A stretch of DNA of 64,000 nucleotides from Diphasiastrum complanatum (Eukaryota > Streptophyta > Lycopodiopsida > Lycopodiales > Lycopodiaceae): the NCBI GenBank assembly GCA_029204225.1, contig CM055106.1, forward strand, positions 35,064,361-35,128,360, read 5' to 3'. Each line of letters opens with the position of its first letter. Positions within the stretch are counted from its first letter, which is position 1. The position numbers and the translations under genes are program-made. Of this stretch, positions 33,566 through 52,115 are shown in pieces. The notes under the pieces were generated by a model. The model worked only from the letters and a program-made list of their open reading frames with translations. It was not told the origin of the DNA and made no database searches.

Positions 33566-34600
33566 GGTCAAAATGAGGATGTCCAAAACAAAGCACTTCA
33601 ATGTCTCGATTGGGATTGTCACCTTTGTATTGTACACTTAAACTCTATTCAACCAATAACAGTCCATTAAAAACCAGATGCATGGAAGCTCCATTAAGTA
33701 TTCACATCAGGAGTAAAGTCATAGTTTGAATAACAATTGACAAGAGGGAGACAACATGTGTTTGATTATTGATTTACAAATTGCTCACTTCTCAATACTC
33801 AAAATGTATTATGAAGCAGATAGTAAGCTTTTGCTCTAAAATAGTATAGATTCAAACTTGGAAGCTATGGAACCCTCTACTCTTTCTCTACCAAATCCCT
33901 CTACTCTGCCTCTGCCACTGCCTCTGCCAAATGGAATGACTGAATGAATAATAGTAGCAACAAACCTTCGTGAATGACTCGTGCAAACATATGCTTCCTT
34001 GCGCTAACCTCTGTTACATGTTGCATGTACGAGGAGGCGCTTCGTTTGCATGCCATAATGATTTCATCATTTATTTTAATAATTTACATAACTCAATTGG
34101 ATTGCTATAAAAGCTTTCTGCTTTCTATAAGAGTGACATAGTGGGATGAAAAGAATCTCAAATTTTTATGACTTCATAGATGCCTCAAACACAACCATCT
34201 TAGAAGCAAATCGCTAGCATGATTTCCAATTTGTGTGCTCAACGTGGAAAGAGAGACATAACTAATGGTTGTAATACTTTAGACATCATCAACACGTTGG
34301 CTAATCTACATGTTGCAAATATAGTTGCTCATTCTCAGATTTTCTATGACTTCACTACATAAACAAAAGCACCTATCTAAAAAATGGAAAAAAGCAATTG
34401 CAAAAACAATCAAAAAAGCAATTGGAAAGGCACACGATGGGCGGTGTGCAACATAGAAGAAAACAATTACTTGCTCGTTTACATGAGACACTCGTTTGAT
34501 TCGCCTTTTTTTTTTGAAAATTTTTTACATGCACTTTGGAAGGTGGACTGAAAGGTGCATTTAAAAAAAAATTTACTGTAAAAAAAAGAAGCTAAAAAAG
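33566..34600. other. Upstream region of BET3, no gene seen
   Basis: Noncoding, AT-rich, with no recognisable element. It should contain the BET3 promoter, but I cannot point to a convincing TATA box or start site. Confidence 0.5.
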
Positions 34601-34725
34601 TTTGCCATGCTGGAGAAGGTCACCTCCTCAGTCGACCATGGTCAATGCCTTATGCCTAGGGCTACTGCCCTCGGGCGAAGGGCAGAAGCCATTCGCCAGA
34701 CACTCTATCTCGCTAAGCAAGCAAA

Positions 34726-34727
34726 GA

Positions 34728-34762
<35 letters not shown>

Positions 34763-34763
34763 C
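34726..34763. repeat. GA tract just upstream of the BET3 start codon
   Basis: About 38 bp of GA with one GG interruption, ending 34 bp before the ATG, so probably in the 5' untranslated region. GA/CT tracts near plant starts are common and may be regulatory. Confidence 0.85.
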
Positions 34764-34797
34764 GTTGGTTGGATCCGAAGGCAGAAAAGAAGGATCT

Positions 34798-40807
<6,010 letters not shown>

Positions 40808-42476
40808 AGCCACTTGCATCGAACAAGCAGAAGGCGGCAGAAGAAAATTGAACTTCCTCTGTGCTTTTACTTTCTGAGACATTTGAAGCGTTGTTTTGCT
40901 ACTGTTCTCAGTACAGAACGCGTTTTGTGCTGTTATGTCATATGGAATGCATGAATATGCTTATGCGTTTTGTGTTTACGTGGGAACTTCAAGCTTACAA
41001 ATGATTGAAAAGTGGAATTTTTTGTGCATATTCTGATACAGTTTCAAGTGCAGTGTAGATGCCAGAAAATGCTAAATGCAAACTAGGGTTGATGCAGAGC
41101 CTTGTAGTTATGTTACAGTAAACTGGCCAGTAGTAATCTGTCTTTTTGATATTTTGTGCAAAGCGGACAGGTTATACAAGCTGCATGATGGAACAATCTG
41201 GTTAAGTTGTCCCAGATTATATGGTCATTTTGATGAAGAATCAGTCTGCAAATAAATACCCTGTAAATGATGCAGTTTGCAATTTTGAATAGAGGATTTG
41301 CCTTTTTATGCATAACCATCAGGCTTCAGGTACATTAAGAAGGGGCAGAAAAGCATGATGTTGGTTTAAGTGAGCAACGCGATGCATGCAGTAACATTGA
41401 TGTACATAACGCAATTTAGGATGTGATATGGGTTACAACCACAAACTTTCAGAACTGTTACATGGGATAAGCCATAAGAAAGGTTAGCGACACCTTAATG
41501 GAACAATTGTTTTATCTGAATATCGTTAAATAGACAAGACAACAGATGACTGTGCAAGCATTTGACTGTTGCTTCTTTTCCTTTCCTGTTAAATCAGTCA
41601 GTTAATTTTTGCGTACATGTTTGACCTGCAAAAGGATACACTTGCAGATGAATTGTGTTATGATGTGGAAAGTGTGAGAAAATGTGCAAGTCCCAGTTCT
41701 GTTCCAGCTTCGGAAATGTCTCAAGGAGTTATAAGTCCTGTTCAAAATCTGAATCTAGAATACTTATGGTCTTTTTTTCTAAATATCAAGCTTGTGATTC
41801 TCATAAGCACAAATACTTCATGATGGTCATGTTGTGTTTAGATCCAATAGACCTTTGAGCACTTCCAATTAACCTTCTCAACAGAAGCTATTACACACTC
41901 AACATTGAAGATACAAGAGCCATTCAAATAATCACTAGCATGTCATTAATGACCAAGGAAAACCTTAGGTTTGATGGTGTTTCATAATTCATTACTTGTT
42001 TCAAAGTATATATTACCCATAACTTCATACAAAGGCTAGAAGGTGGCAACACAAGCTAGATAGTAATCTGCTATTTTCCAACAAAATAAGAATTTGAATG
42101 CACAAATTTAACCACCTTACATTGATTGTAGACGTGTTGGGCAGGTGTACTCACAAGCACGCATCAGTTGTAGAAAGCAGATTTGTGTCAGAATGTTGAG
42201 ATTTCTATGCATATGTAAGTAATTTCTTGGATAGGGTTGTAGCAGGCTTCGTATTACTATGTTTGTTGGGTCAGAAGGCAACCTCTAGCACCTATAATTC
42301 AAATGATTCTATTATGAAAAATTTGTTCTGTTATTCAACAACAACTTAGGGCAAGTTGTAGTTGCTTGTCTTCATTAAAAGTGAAAAGAAGAAACACCAA
42401 GCCTAGTGCATTTATCCATAGAAAAAACTAGTAGGTAAGTTGATGAGACAGATATATACGTCCCCGACGGGGAAGT
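40808..42476. other. Downstream of BET3, no gene seen
   Basis: The first few hundred bases should be the BET3 3' untranslated region. An AATAAA occurs near 41251, but its use is unproven. I see nothing else coding. Confidence 0.5.
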
Positions 42477-43168
42477 TGTGAAAGTATTGTACTTTAGGAC
42501 CATCTACGAAAGATCCACAAGAGTGATTGGATGCTTGGTTAACAATCTATCAAAAAACTAGACACAAAAAATTGATCTAGATTGGCAATTTGACAAACAA
42601 CAAGCATTAACAATCAAAAGCATTGATCAACATTGAAATCCGAGCCCACACGTGTGTACTACAGGCTGTAATATGGCCTTCAAGCTGAGAAACAAGTAGA
42701 AATTGATTTGGTTGCATTTGGATCACAAAAACTCAATGTACATAGTGAACTAGCTTGAGATTGCCAATGAGCTCCAAACTTTTTTTATCTTCTCACTATG
42801 AGAGCTTGGAATACATAGCAAATTCGACTTCCTTCTTGAAGTTAGGTGGATTTCCAGCATATAATAAGGAAGTTAACTCACTCTTCATGACCTAAAATAA
42901 AACCCTAGCCTAGATCCTAGAGTTATGCTTGGTAAGTAGCTAGTTGGTCAAATTTTCACCTTAAACTTAGGTGTAGGTCCTATAAAGTAGGGATGACCAC
43001 CAAATAGACATGACCAACTCTCTTGAGTTGACTTAACCTACATTAGGAGTGGGTTGCCATGTGGCATTTTGGCCATACATGTGTGGAACCCAATTATGTA
43101 CAAAATTTATACTATTCTTCATGGTTTTTGATCAAGCTAGATTTGCCAATTTTTGGCAATTCTTCACA
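42477..43168 (-). repeat. 3' LTR of Copia C
   Basis: 692 bp, TGTGAAAG to TTCTTCACA. It is collinear with the A LTRs, with more substitutions between families of bases (for example at 43030-43080), and CACACGTGTG near 42645. Confidence 0.9.
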
Positions 43169-43461
43169 CTCCTCAAACTTAGCTTGATCTATCTACAACT
43201 CTCTTGCTAGATGAATGAATGCTTTTAGAAGTGTCTACAAACAAGGAACTTAGGAGACTCCAATAGAGAATGATGTCCATGAAGGATCTTTCACCACCTC
43301 TGGAAGGATCCCTTACAAGATGTTCCACAATGTGTCTATATACATGTAGCACACTTCAAAAACTATACATCATGCCAGGCCATGGATTCCAAAGCATTTT
43401 GTGCACTTCAAGATACATCAATTAAACTATTAAGTGCATACATAATGTTTCCAAAGACAAC

Positions 43462-44636
43462 TTACCTTGCTTGATCCATATGATTGAGCCTAGATGGCTC
43501 CATCTTGATACTCAAGGTTTTTCTTGGAGTCCTCGGGTCTTGAGCTTGATCCTCCACTTGACTTGACTCCAAAACATCAATGAATTGAATAAGGTGTTGA
43601 TCCAAAGGTGCTTCTTCAAGTTTACAAATCTTCCACTCTTGAAAGATCACATTTCCACCATTGACAAATTCTTTGGTGGAAAACAAGTAGACTGTACAAT
43701 CTCTATTTGAAGAACAAAACACTACCATTATTCCTAACATTGAAATAGGATAATCTTTGGTCCTTACATTGGAATCATCATGCACAAAGCATGTGGACAC
43801 AAAGATTTCCAAAGCAAATGATGTTTTATCTTTTATGACTCTATTCAAACTATTACAAAAATAGTTATCCAATGAAATTGCTTTATCAACAACAAATGTA
43901 GATCTCAAAGCATCCCATTTTATTGTTTTGTCATACAAAGTAATAAACACCATGAATCTTAAAGGTAAGAAACAAGTCACCTCATGTCTACTAAAGTATT
44001 CAAAGATAGTAGACTCTCCAATGCTCACCACCGTTGCAGGATGCACACTTAAATGGACAATTTGCATGCAATTTGATGACTCGGCCATTGTCATTGAGGA
44101 CTCCCTTGAAACTCTCATGCTTTGAGACTGATCCTCAAGATCTTTCTCATTTTGATGCTCCTCAATGCAAGCAAGGTCACACTTTTCCAAGATCTCCTCT
44201 TAAGTGATCTTCTCCTTTGCCAAGTTCACTCTCTCAAAAGCATCACTAGCTTCCAAATTAAACAATCTTCCATGCTTAAATCCCTTTGCAATGCAAACAT
44301 CATTCTTCAGATGAAACAAACACCATGCTTAAAGTGGATATCCAAACCACTTTCTAAGAGAAGATCAACACTAAGCATATTCTTGGTGATTGATGGTACA
44401 TAAACGACATTTACTAGACACAAAGAGACGGTGCCAACACCATTTATCCTACACTCTTCATCATTTGCAATAAAGACAAACTTTTTAGCATCATTGAAAG
44501 AGTGTAAGGTTGAGAAAAAGTCTTTTTCACATGACATGTGAGAGCTGGCCCCACTGTCGATCCACCAATTGTCTCTTGAATTACTATTGCTTGTTGGTGA
44601 GGATGTAGATGCCCTCAAGAATACATCTACAACCAA
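43462..44636 (-). pseudogene. Copia C protease to integrase-remnant region
   Basis: From the cut end: WWIDSGASSHMSCEKDFFST (protease), a small frameshift near 44310, then MEKCDLACIEEHQNEKDLED through NYFCNSLNRVIKDKTSFALE, CFVHDDSNVRTKDYPIS and VNGGNVIFQEWKICKLEE. In this copy the integrase C-terminal remnant is in one frame with the preceding part, which shows that the shift at 2617 in A is a lesion. Confidence 0.85.
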
Positions 44637-45033
44637 TCAGAGAATTACAAGAGTGGCAGATTAGCCACGACCTAGGAAGTATCTACTGACGTCATGTCAT
44701 CAGGTCAGATCTTTGTACTTCTGAGTACTTGCGTGATCTCTGGTGGTACTCCTTGGAGCGTGAGGACAGAACGAGTTTCGTTTCCACCGTTGGTTTTGCT
44801 TATCTCGTATGCCGTTCTCTCTTGCTAGACCGCAAATGAATCTCGTTCGTGGATCCTTCGTGTTCGCGAACCGTTCATGTTCACGAACCGTTCGTCTTCG
44901 TCTCCGTTGACTTTCATGTTCGCAAAACTCTTCGTGTTTCGTGTCTCCAGATGTTCGAGTTCGCGAACATCTTCGTCAGGTGAAGGGCTAAAAGCTAGCA
45001 AGGCTTTGTAATCAGTAACACTTTGTTTCTTCA
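44637..45033 (-). repeat. Repeat fragment matching 60400-60666
   Basis: Shares ATTACAAGAGTGGCAGATTA, a TGATGTCA-like stretch and GCTAGCAA.GCTTTG..TTTGTTTCTTCA with the LTR at 59622-60666. It joins Copia C at 44636 and lies directly downstream (minus sense) of the G2 extra ORF. Confidence 0.65.
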
Positions 45034-45118
45034 GTGGGATCATGAGGCTCCACATATCTCTTTCCTCAGAGCAGCGGCTCGCAAACAACTTATGTACATC
45101 CTGCTCTGTCGCTTTCTG

Positions 45119-47788
45119 CTAGCTGGTTTGCTATGAAAAATGGCCTTAGCTCGGGCTTCGTTCTATTCATTCACTTGCTCCAATGTCATTCCTTTTGTAG
45201 CTAGGAAATAATTGTTCTTTTGATTATAGTCTTCTTGAAATGACAAATATGAATAACCCCCCATTCCTTGATTGCCCATTGGTGTGAGAGGGTTATCAAT
45301 CAATGTATTATTTACAAGATGCGTGTACCAACTATCCTCGGTCAGGATTTCAGACATCTCGATAGAAGGGACAGTTAGTGAAAGGGCAGCATATGTATAT
45401 TCGGGAAATTTTGAATAGACAAAAGGGCATATGAAATAAGAGAAGCAATATTTACATGGTTGTAAGTGTAATATGGTCTGGTTATTGGATTAGTGGAGCA
45501 AAGAATATTATTTGTTTTTACTTCCTCCAAATAACGAGAATAGTTAGCTTTCCAATCTGTGTAGATTTTCCATAGATATTCAGATCCAGAGCTAGAAAAA
45601 TATTATTTTCAAATGTTTTTAGGTATTCTAAAATGTATATATACAAGGATCCTGCGATCACATGGATATAGTTAGTTTGCACATTGAATTTATTCTGAAC
45701 AATGGCAAGGGCAAGGATTCCTTTTTGATGCACTGTTAGTTTGGCCCAAAGAGAATTTAGGTTAGAAAAAGTCCAAGGGTTTTCCCATTGTTCTTTTGTG
45801 TAGCCAAAAAGTTTAGGTAAAAAAAGGTAATTCATTCTCCACTGGAGTTCTGGACTACAAAAGAGTGGAAGAAAGAATGTTAGTTCCTGCTAAAATGTCT
45901 GAAATTCTGAGCTAAGTAGTGAATACACTACCTTGTTCTTAGTTACAACCGCTCCACTGTGTGACGCCTGAGCTTGATATGAATTAATTCTTAGTGTCTC
46001 ACAGCTGCAACACAGACTGTTTGTACCTTTGCAGCCTCCTCGGAATCGGTCTGCATCTCTTGATCCTTCTGGACTTGCTTGCAGATGGTGTCTATTTGGA
46101 TGGCCTTCTCTGATATAACCTTAGCTAGCTCATCCGTCTGCGTCTCCTGATCCTGGCATTGTGCTGATTCTTCCTCATCACAAATCAGTTAAGAAAACAC
46201 AATTGAAAACACCTGACCGGATCAACCACCACAGCACAACGTCAAGTGCAACAAGAACACAGAATTGCTCTCCTCAGACTGTATATTCAACTTACTTGTA
46301 AGTACAAAGATAAGTTCCTTAAAAACACTCAAAGGGCTCGTAAAAGAAAGATGGCCCGATAACTCTAGAACTAAGCACACGTGGTGCCATCGAAATAAGA
46401 AAGCACTGTATAAGTCGATCATTTCTATTTTAACTTTCTCCCTCAATGATCAACGTCACTTCTTATTTTAGAGTATACTCTATTCATGGAACATACCTCC
46501 ATGATAGCATTACAAGTAAAGGCTTTTTACATGACCTGGTCTAAGACTGTAGGTGTTTAAGCAAAATAATTTCGCTTTCAGAGGCATTGGATTGCTCTTG
46601 CATTTCTTCCAATACTTTGGGCGTAGCGTCCTGTCTTTTCCTTGCTTCTTCAAGTGCTATGTCCTTCCTGCTCAGCTCTGCATGGGCTGCTTCAAGCTCT
46701 TTGCTTTTATAGGACAGCTCGGTCTTGATTTCCTTCAGTTCTGCATGCCTTTGAATTAGGTTTGCTTGGAGGGACTCATACCTCGAGCCAAGCTTCCTAG
46801 AAACCTACTCTAAGTTGGCAAGATGCTAGATAACCGCCTGTGTATCCGACAGTAGTGTACCAAAAATCTTCTAATACAATTCGGCATCGAGGATTGGTGC
46901 CTCGACATCGCTTTCACTGTCCTGCTAATCATCATGAAGTTGTTCTTCTTCTTGTGGTACCAGCTCTTGTGGTATATCAGCTTGATTCTGCTCATGGTCA
47001 GTAGTATCCTCTTCTTCTTCTTCCGCGTTCCTATTTTTCTCAGTACTAGACAATGGCGTATACTGGGATGATGGTGAAGACATCCTCACCAAGCTTCCTT
47101 GACTTGATGATGATGATGATGTCTTTGCTATGCTGGTTTTGCATCTGGGATTCATCCTCAACTGATGGGGCTAGCTCTGGTAGGACTGGTGCAATCTTGA
47201 TGTCTTCCTGCACTGTTAGCACACCAGCATGCATACACAAAATACCCATCTGCAGACCCAGCCTAAAAAACTGATTAATCTTTACTAATTTACAGAATTG
47301 CTTAAAAGCAATCTGTCCGAAGGCAATAGGCTCTCCATTCAGGGCTCTTAGCAGATATCCCATATTTGTATTTGAGATAGTATACTTTTGCTCTGGTAAA
47401 AAGATAGAAGCAAGACAAAGCGAACAAAGCTTTTGAGATTGGGATCTCTGATGTAAGAGAGTTTATATCCCCGTTTCTCAAGGCAAGCTTCTTCCTGGAA
47501 AACTCCGCTCTCTGCGATGTGATCTGGTTTAGTAACTAACATACTGTCGTCCATAGGCAATCCTAAGGCATGACAGTAAAATCCTTCTGTAATAACAATT
47601 TCTTGATTGCGGACGGTGGTGGAAATATGTCTTTCTGTTTCACTCAAATTGCGGATCAGCTCATGACACAAATCAGTAAGAATTATTGATGGGTCGAACT
47701 GAAGAAGTCCTTCAATTCGTGCTCGTGTAGCTAGTGGTTGTAACATTGGTAACATTGGCTTTGGGTGTGTTTTGAATACAATCGCCAT
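45119..47788 (-). pseudogene. Extra ORF of Gypsy G2 downstream of pol
   Basis: The start at 47788 reads MAIVFKTHPKPMLPMLQPLA, then LLQFDPSIILTDLCHELIRN, ALGLPMDDSML, YKLSYIRDPNLKSFVRF and, after a shift, MGYLLRALNGEPIAF. A Ser-rich and Glu-rich linker (47160-46930) and a coiled coil (46.9-46.55 kb, with stops) follow, then YLFLPKLFGYTKEQWENPWT and HQKGILALAIVQNKFNVQT, and a last part MSEILTEDSWYTHLVNNTL. The same protein is found in G1, in the same order, so it is a genuine element gene. It is broken by several shifts. No homologue comes to mind. Only this copy still has pol directly upstream. Confidence 0.75.
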
Positions 47789-47959
47789 GGTGCTTGCAAT
47801 TGTAAATGAGCAATGGCGGAAAAGAGCTTGATCGCAACAATTCAGAAATCAGAGAGCAAGAATGATGAAAAGTGGTAGCGACAACAATAGAAGTGTTTGA
47901 GGTTTTACACGTATTGATGATATTTCGGCAGATTAGACTAATATTAAATGGAAGCGTGT

Positions 47960-48555
47960 CCTTCATTTTGAAGGTACATACTTAATAATAAAGTGTCTAG
48001 TCCTAAAAACAAAAGTAAATAAATAAATAAATAAAATACACAGATGCTTCGCTTAGTAGTTAGAAGCAAAGACTGTCATGCTCTTTGTTGAAATGCAAAA
48101 AATGTGAAGGTGTCGGGTTTTTTGCATAATTATGCAGTCCTGGTAATATGAAAACATGACGAAAAAGGTAAATGCAAAATGATGTGCAACATTTTGGCAT
48201 AAAGGCCTAATAGTGAAAAATGGAATAAAGGAAAATCTCGAAAAATGCGATGGTAGAAGTGTCGCAATTTCCGTATTTCTAAAAATGGTGAATACGCCAT
48301 ATTCCAATATGGTGTCGGATTTTTCGCAACAATAATATGGAAATGTAGCGAAGGTGTTGGGTTTTTGCAACAATACAAAACAATGCAGCGATGGTTTTGG
48401 CATTTTCGCAAAAATGTAGAACCTCGAAATGTAGCGATGTTTAAAAAATTCGCTACATATATGGGCGAAGAATGCAAAGGTGTCGGGTTTTTCGCATACT
48501 TCGGTGAAAATGATTGGACAAAACAAAATGTCGGCTTTTGAAAACTGATGCATCG
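47960..48555 (-). repeat. TTCGC/GCGAA-rich leader of G2
   Basis: Between the end of pol (48560) and the extra ORF. Many GCGAA, TTTTCGCA and GGTGTCGG words, homologous in style and position to 27890-28520 in G1. The frames across it are not coding. Confidence 0.7.
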
Positions 48556-48559
48556 GAAA

Positions 48560-50647
48560 TTAGTCATAGTAGTGCTTCACCCTTGAGCCATTTACTCGAG
48601 TGTCAAGTAAATGTCCTTGGAGATCAGCTAATTGAAGTGATCCATTATTAGAAACTTCTATGACTTTATACGGTCCCATCCATCTGGTATGTAATTTCCC
48701 AGGAAACAACATGTGTCTGCTATCATACAGAAGCACATAGTCCCCTTTTTTAATTTTGATTTTCTTAATGGATTGGTCAAATTTTTTATTATTTTTTATT
48801 ATGAACTCGTTCAGTTTCGATTAATGAAAGACGACGATCCTCTTCCAGTTGCGTCAAAGAAATCATCCGCTCCCGGAAACTATCATGTTCGTCCATTCGC
48901 TCTTCATTACTAATGCGAAACGTCGGAACTCCGAATTCTATTGGTAGTATGGGATGCATTCCATACACAAGATAGTATGGAGTCTGCCTAGTTGTAATCT
49001 TTTCAGCAGTTCTGTATGCCCATAAAATAGACGGTAACTTCTGATCCCAATCAGAAGAATGTGTTTTTGTTACTTTATTCAAAATTTTACATAGAATTTT
49101 GTTTGCCCACTCCGTAAGCCCATTTGCTTTTGAATTATATGGAGTGGTTTGGCGATGTGTAATAGAAAACTATGACAACATGGCCTCAATGGTCTGATTA
49201 AGGAAATAGGTTCCCCTGTCATTAACAAGTTCTAAGGGACAACCATATCGCGTGATAATATTTTGGAATAAAAACTTTGCTATAGTCTTAGCATCATTCT
49301 TAATTGTGGCTTCGGCCTGGTAGCATAGTCCGTGGCATAGTCCGTATGTAACGACGACGAGATTCACGCGTGATCGGTTTGATAGGTGGCAAAATCTATC
49401 CCCCACTTCTCAAAGGCTGCTAAGGGGATAATTGGAGTAAGCGGCCAATGAGTCGCGAAGCTGGGTTTTCCCTGCATAGTGATCTACGTGAAAAACGAAA
49501 GAGTATCCTAAAAGATAATGTCTAGATTTCTTTACTGAATAAATCATCCCTAGTGCTTCTCGCTCTATAGTGGAATAATTTTTTTCTGATGTAGCAAGTT
49601 GCTGCATAATAAATTGGGTAATCTATATTTTGGTCATCTTTCTGACTAAGCACTACACCTATTGCAAACAATGATGTGTCTACATATACATGGAACTTTT
49701 TAGCCCAATTTGGAGGTCTGACTCTAGTGGCTTCTGCTAATGACTGTTTCAATTGATCAAAAGCTTGCTGATGGTCCTGTGACCAATGGTACTCAACAGA
49801 ATTTTTTAATAAACTTGTTAAAGGAGTTACTATTATGGCATAATCTTTAATTATAATAACCTACGTGTCCTAGAAAACCTCTAAGCTCTCATATATTAGT
49901 TGGTTCTCATAACTCTAAAATCATTTTTACTTTTTCGATGTCGGCTTGTATATCGTCCTTCGAAATTTTATGTCCTAACAAGATGCCTTCCCTCATCCTG
50001 AAGTAACACTTTGCTGGATGCAATTTAAGAGATGTCTCTTGACATCTTCTCAATGTTTTCTCTAATGCGTCTAAATGGACTTTAGTTGATGAATAGACAC
50101 AGGAGTCATCCATAGAAATTTCTAAAGCCTTTCTTAAAATTTTTTGAAAAATATTTGTCATCATACGTTGGAATGTGGTAGGTGCATTACAAAGACCAAA
50201 GGGCATTCGCATATACGCGTATGTCCCCCAATCAGTGGTGAAAGTGGTCTTGGATCTATCTTCCTCTTTTATAAAAACTTGGCTATAAACTGAGAATCCA
50301 TCTAAAAAGCTATAAAGTTCATGACCAGCTACCTGGTCAAGAATGGTATCTGTATACGGCAGAGGATGATGATCCTTTGCTATAGCAGCATTTAGTTTCC
50401 TAAAATCTTGGCAAACTCTAATCTTGCCCGTCTTCTTCTTAGGTACTATAACTATTGGTGACACCCACTCACTGCTTAGAACATGATATATAATTCCCGC
50501 TCTAAGACATTTATCTAATTCGTCTTTAAATAACAAGGAGTACTTTGGATTCAATCGATATTGGCGCTGCCTAATAGGTATTGTTCCCTGAATAAGTTCT
50601 ATTCTATGTTCGTCCCATTTAATTGGTATTCCTATTAAATCATCCAT
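48560..50647 (-). pseudogene. Gypsy G2 pol: RT, RNase H, integrase
   Basis: RT (50647-49907): IRQRQYRLNPKYSLLFKDEL, EWVSPIVIVPKKKTGKIRVC, QDFRKLNAAIAKDHHPLPY, MRMPFGLCNAPTTFQRMM and the catalytic MDD. RNase H (49750-49480): KFHVYVDTSLFAIGVVLSQK and STIEREALGMIYSVKKSRHY. Integrase: LVNDRGTYFLNQTIEAM (core Asp), WAYRTAEKITTRQTPYYLVY, then the C-terminal module and a TAA at 48560. Frameshifts lie between RT and RNase H and within the integrase, and the zinc-binding start of the integrase is not clear. Dead as it stands. Confidence 0.9.
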
Positions 50648-51399
50648 CGACCAAGCAAATACGTTTGGTATTTTTGAAGAAGCAATATATACTCTTCACG
50701 TTCTTGGTCCGATTGGTGTTTATATAGATTCAAAATTTTACCTTTATTAATTTCTATTTATACATAATCTGTTTTATCTATCATCCCTTAAGTCGGGCTC
50801 ACTCTAGTTCCACCCACAACTTCTCTTGACTCAGATGTTGTTGGTATTTTCTCTTCCTTGTCAATCTCATAGCATTCTATGAAATTGATCCAGGATTCAG
50901 TAGGTCTAGCTAATGCCTTACCCCATCTCAAAAGGTGACCCCCTCTTGGACTGGATGTGAGAATAAGTTGATACTGGATCCTCCCCTTAGTCCCTATTGA
51001 CTGAAGCCCTTCTTCCTTCGAAGTATAGCTCAAGGAAGATGTAGGTGTCTCACCTTCGTACTTATCATTTTCCCATGATATGGAAATTCTTTTGTGACTT
51101 TTCCCTGTCGGTGTCTCCATCTGGTCTCTGAAGGTAATCTCCTTCTTCTTCTAGTGGGTTATAACATCGGCCTGGTAGAGCCATGGCCATCCTAAACACT
51201 TTATATGACGATTGTCTTGTAGTTTTTAATATTCTAAAATCCATAAGAAACTTATGGTCTCCAATATAAACTATAACCTAAGACAATTCTCCTATTGGTG
51301 ATCTTCTAGTTGCATCAACTAATCTTAAATGTCTTAAGGTGGGAGCTATTCTATGATGAATGCCTAATTCATATGTTGTTTCTTATATTTACACTAGAT

Positions 51400-52034
51400 C
51401 CGGAATATATGGGTACACTATCTAAGATGCAGCCATCAATTACTACCTGAATCTCTGGTTGGCCTTCGTCACCGTAATTAACTAATCCTATGTTGACTAC
51501 TGGTAACTTTGCTTTTCTTCTCTTTTTATTTTGCAAAAACTGTTTAATTTCTTTCTTATAATATTGATTATCGTCTAATAACTATTTAAAAGTTATATTG
51601 GGCATTCTGGAAACAAGGTCTTCTACAATATCATAAGAACGGTTTCTAAGTGGCGACAGGTCTCTTGGTATCTCGCTACTTATAACTGGATCTGAAAATG
51701 TTACTTTTTTTAATATTTTAGTTTCTTCATCTAAAAGTTTTTTAGCTTTTGAACTAATATCAACATCACAACATTTTTCATTAGACCTATCAAGGTTTAA
51801 TTCTTTATTACTAGGAATTTTTACCAACTGTTCTGCGACCTTCACTTTTTCTGTCGCATTTTTCGCGTTTTTCGTGGTTTTTGCAATTTTCATCTTAGTT
51901 TTCTTTTTATCTTTAAGAGTTAAAGAATCTTTACTACTTCTTGTAGTTACTTTATTTATCTTTTCATCTAAATCTGGCCATTGATGGTCTTGATCTAATA
52001 ATTCAGACTCTACTTCTATCCTCTGAACTATCAT
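51400..52034 (-). pseudogene. Gypsy G2 protease region
   Basis: MIVQRIEVESELLDQDHQWP, a lysine-rich linker with VKIPSNKELNLDRSNE, then VTFSDPVISSEIPRDLSPLR and SYDIVEDLVSRMPN. Downstream (51.48-51.38 kb), VNYGDEGQPEIQVVIDGCIL and SGSSVNI look like the retropepsin core with an altered active site. The same text occurs in G1 at 27.4-27.8 kb. Confidence 0.75.
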
Positions 52035-52115
52035 GTTAGTGCTAGTCTTAGATGGCCGAGGGTCATCTTTCCTAGGCGAGTTTACAAACCTTGGTTTAGA
52101 CCATGGTTGTTGTGG

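Larger units (their letters stand above)
42477..44636 (-). mobile_element. Copia element C, truncated copy of family A
   Basis: The 3' LTR 42477-43168 matches the LTRs of A. The interior matches A from the purine tract to just past the protease and ends abruptly at AATACATCTAC (44636), where A continues into gag. The gag N-terminus, primer site and 5' LTR are gone. Confidence 0.9.

Noticed and set aside
41617-41823. 68-codon frame downstream of BET3
   Set aside because: No motif, no splice context and typical length for chance; not supported as a gene.
47053-47274. Plus-strand frames opposite the G2 extra ORF
   Set aside because: The minus strand matches the G1 protein; the plus-strand frames have no counterpart.
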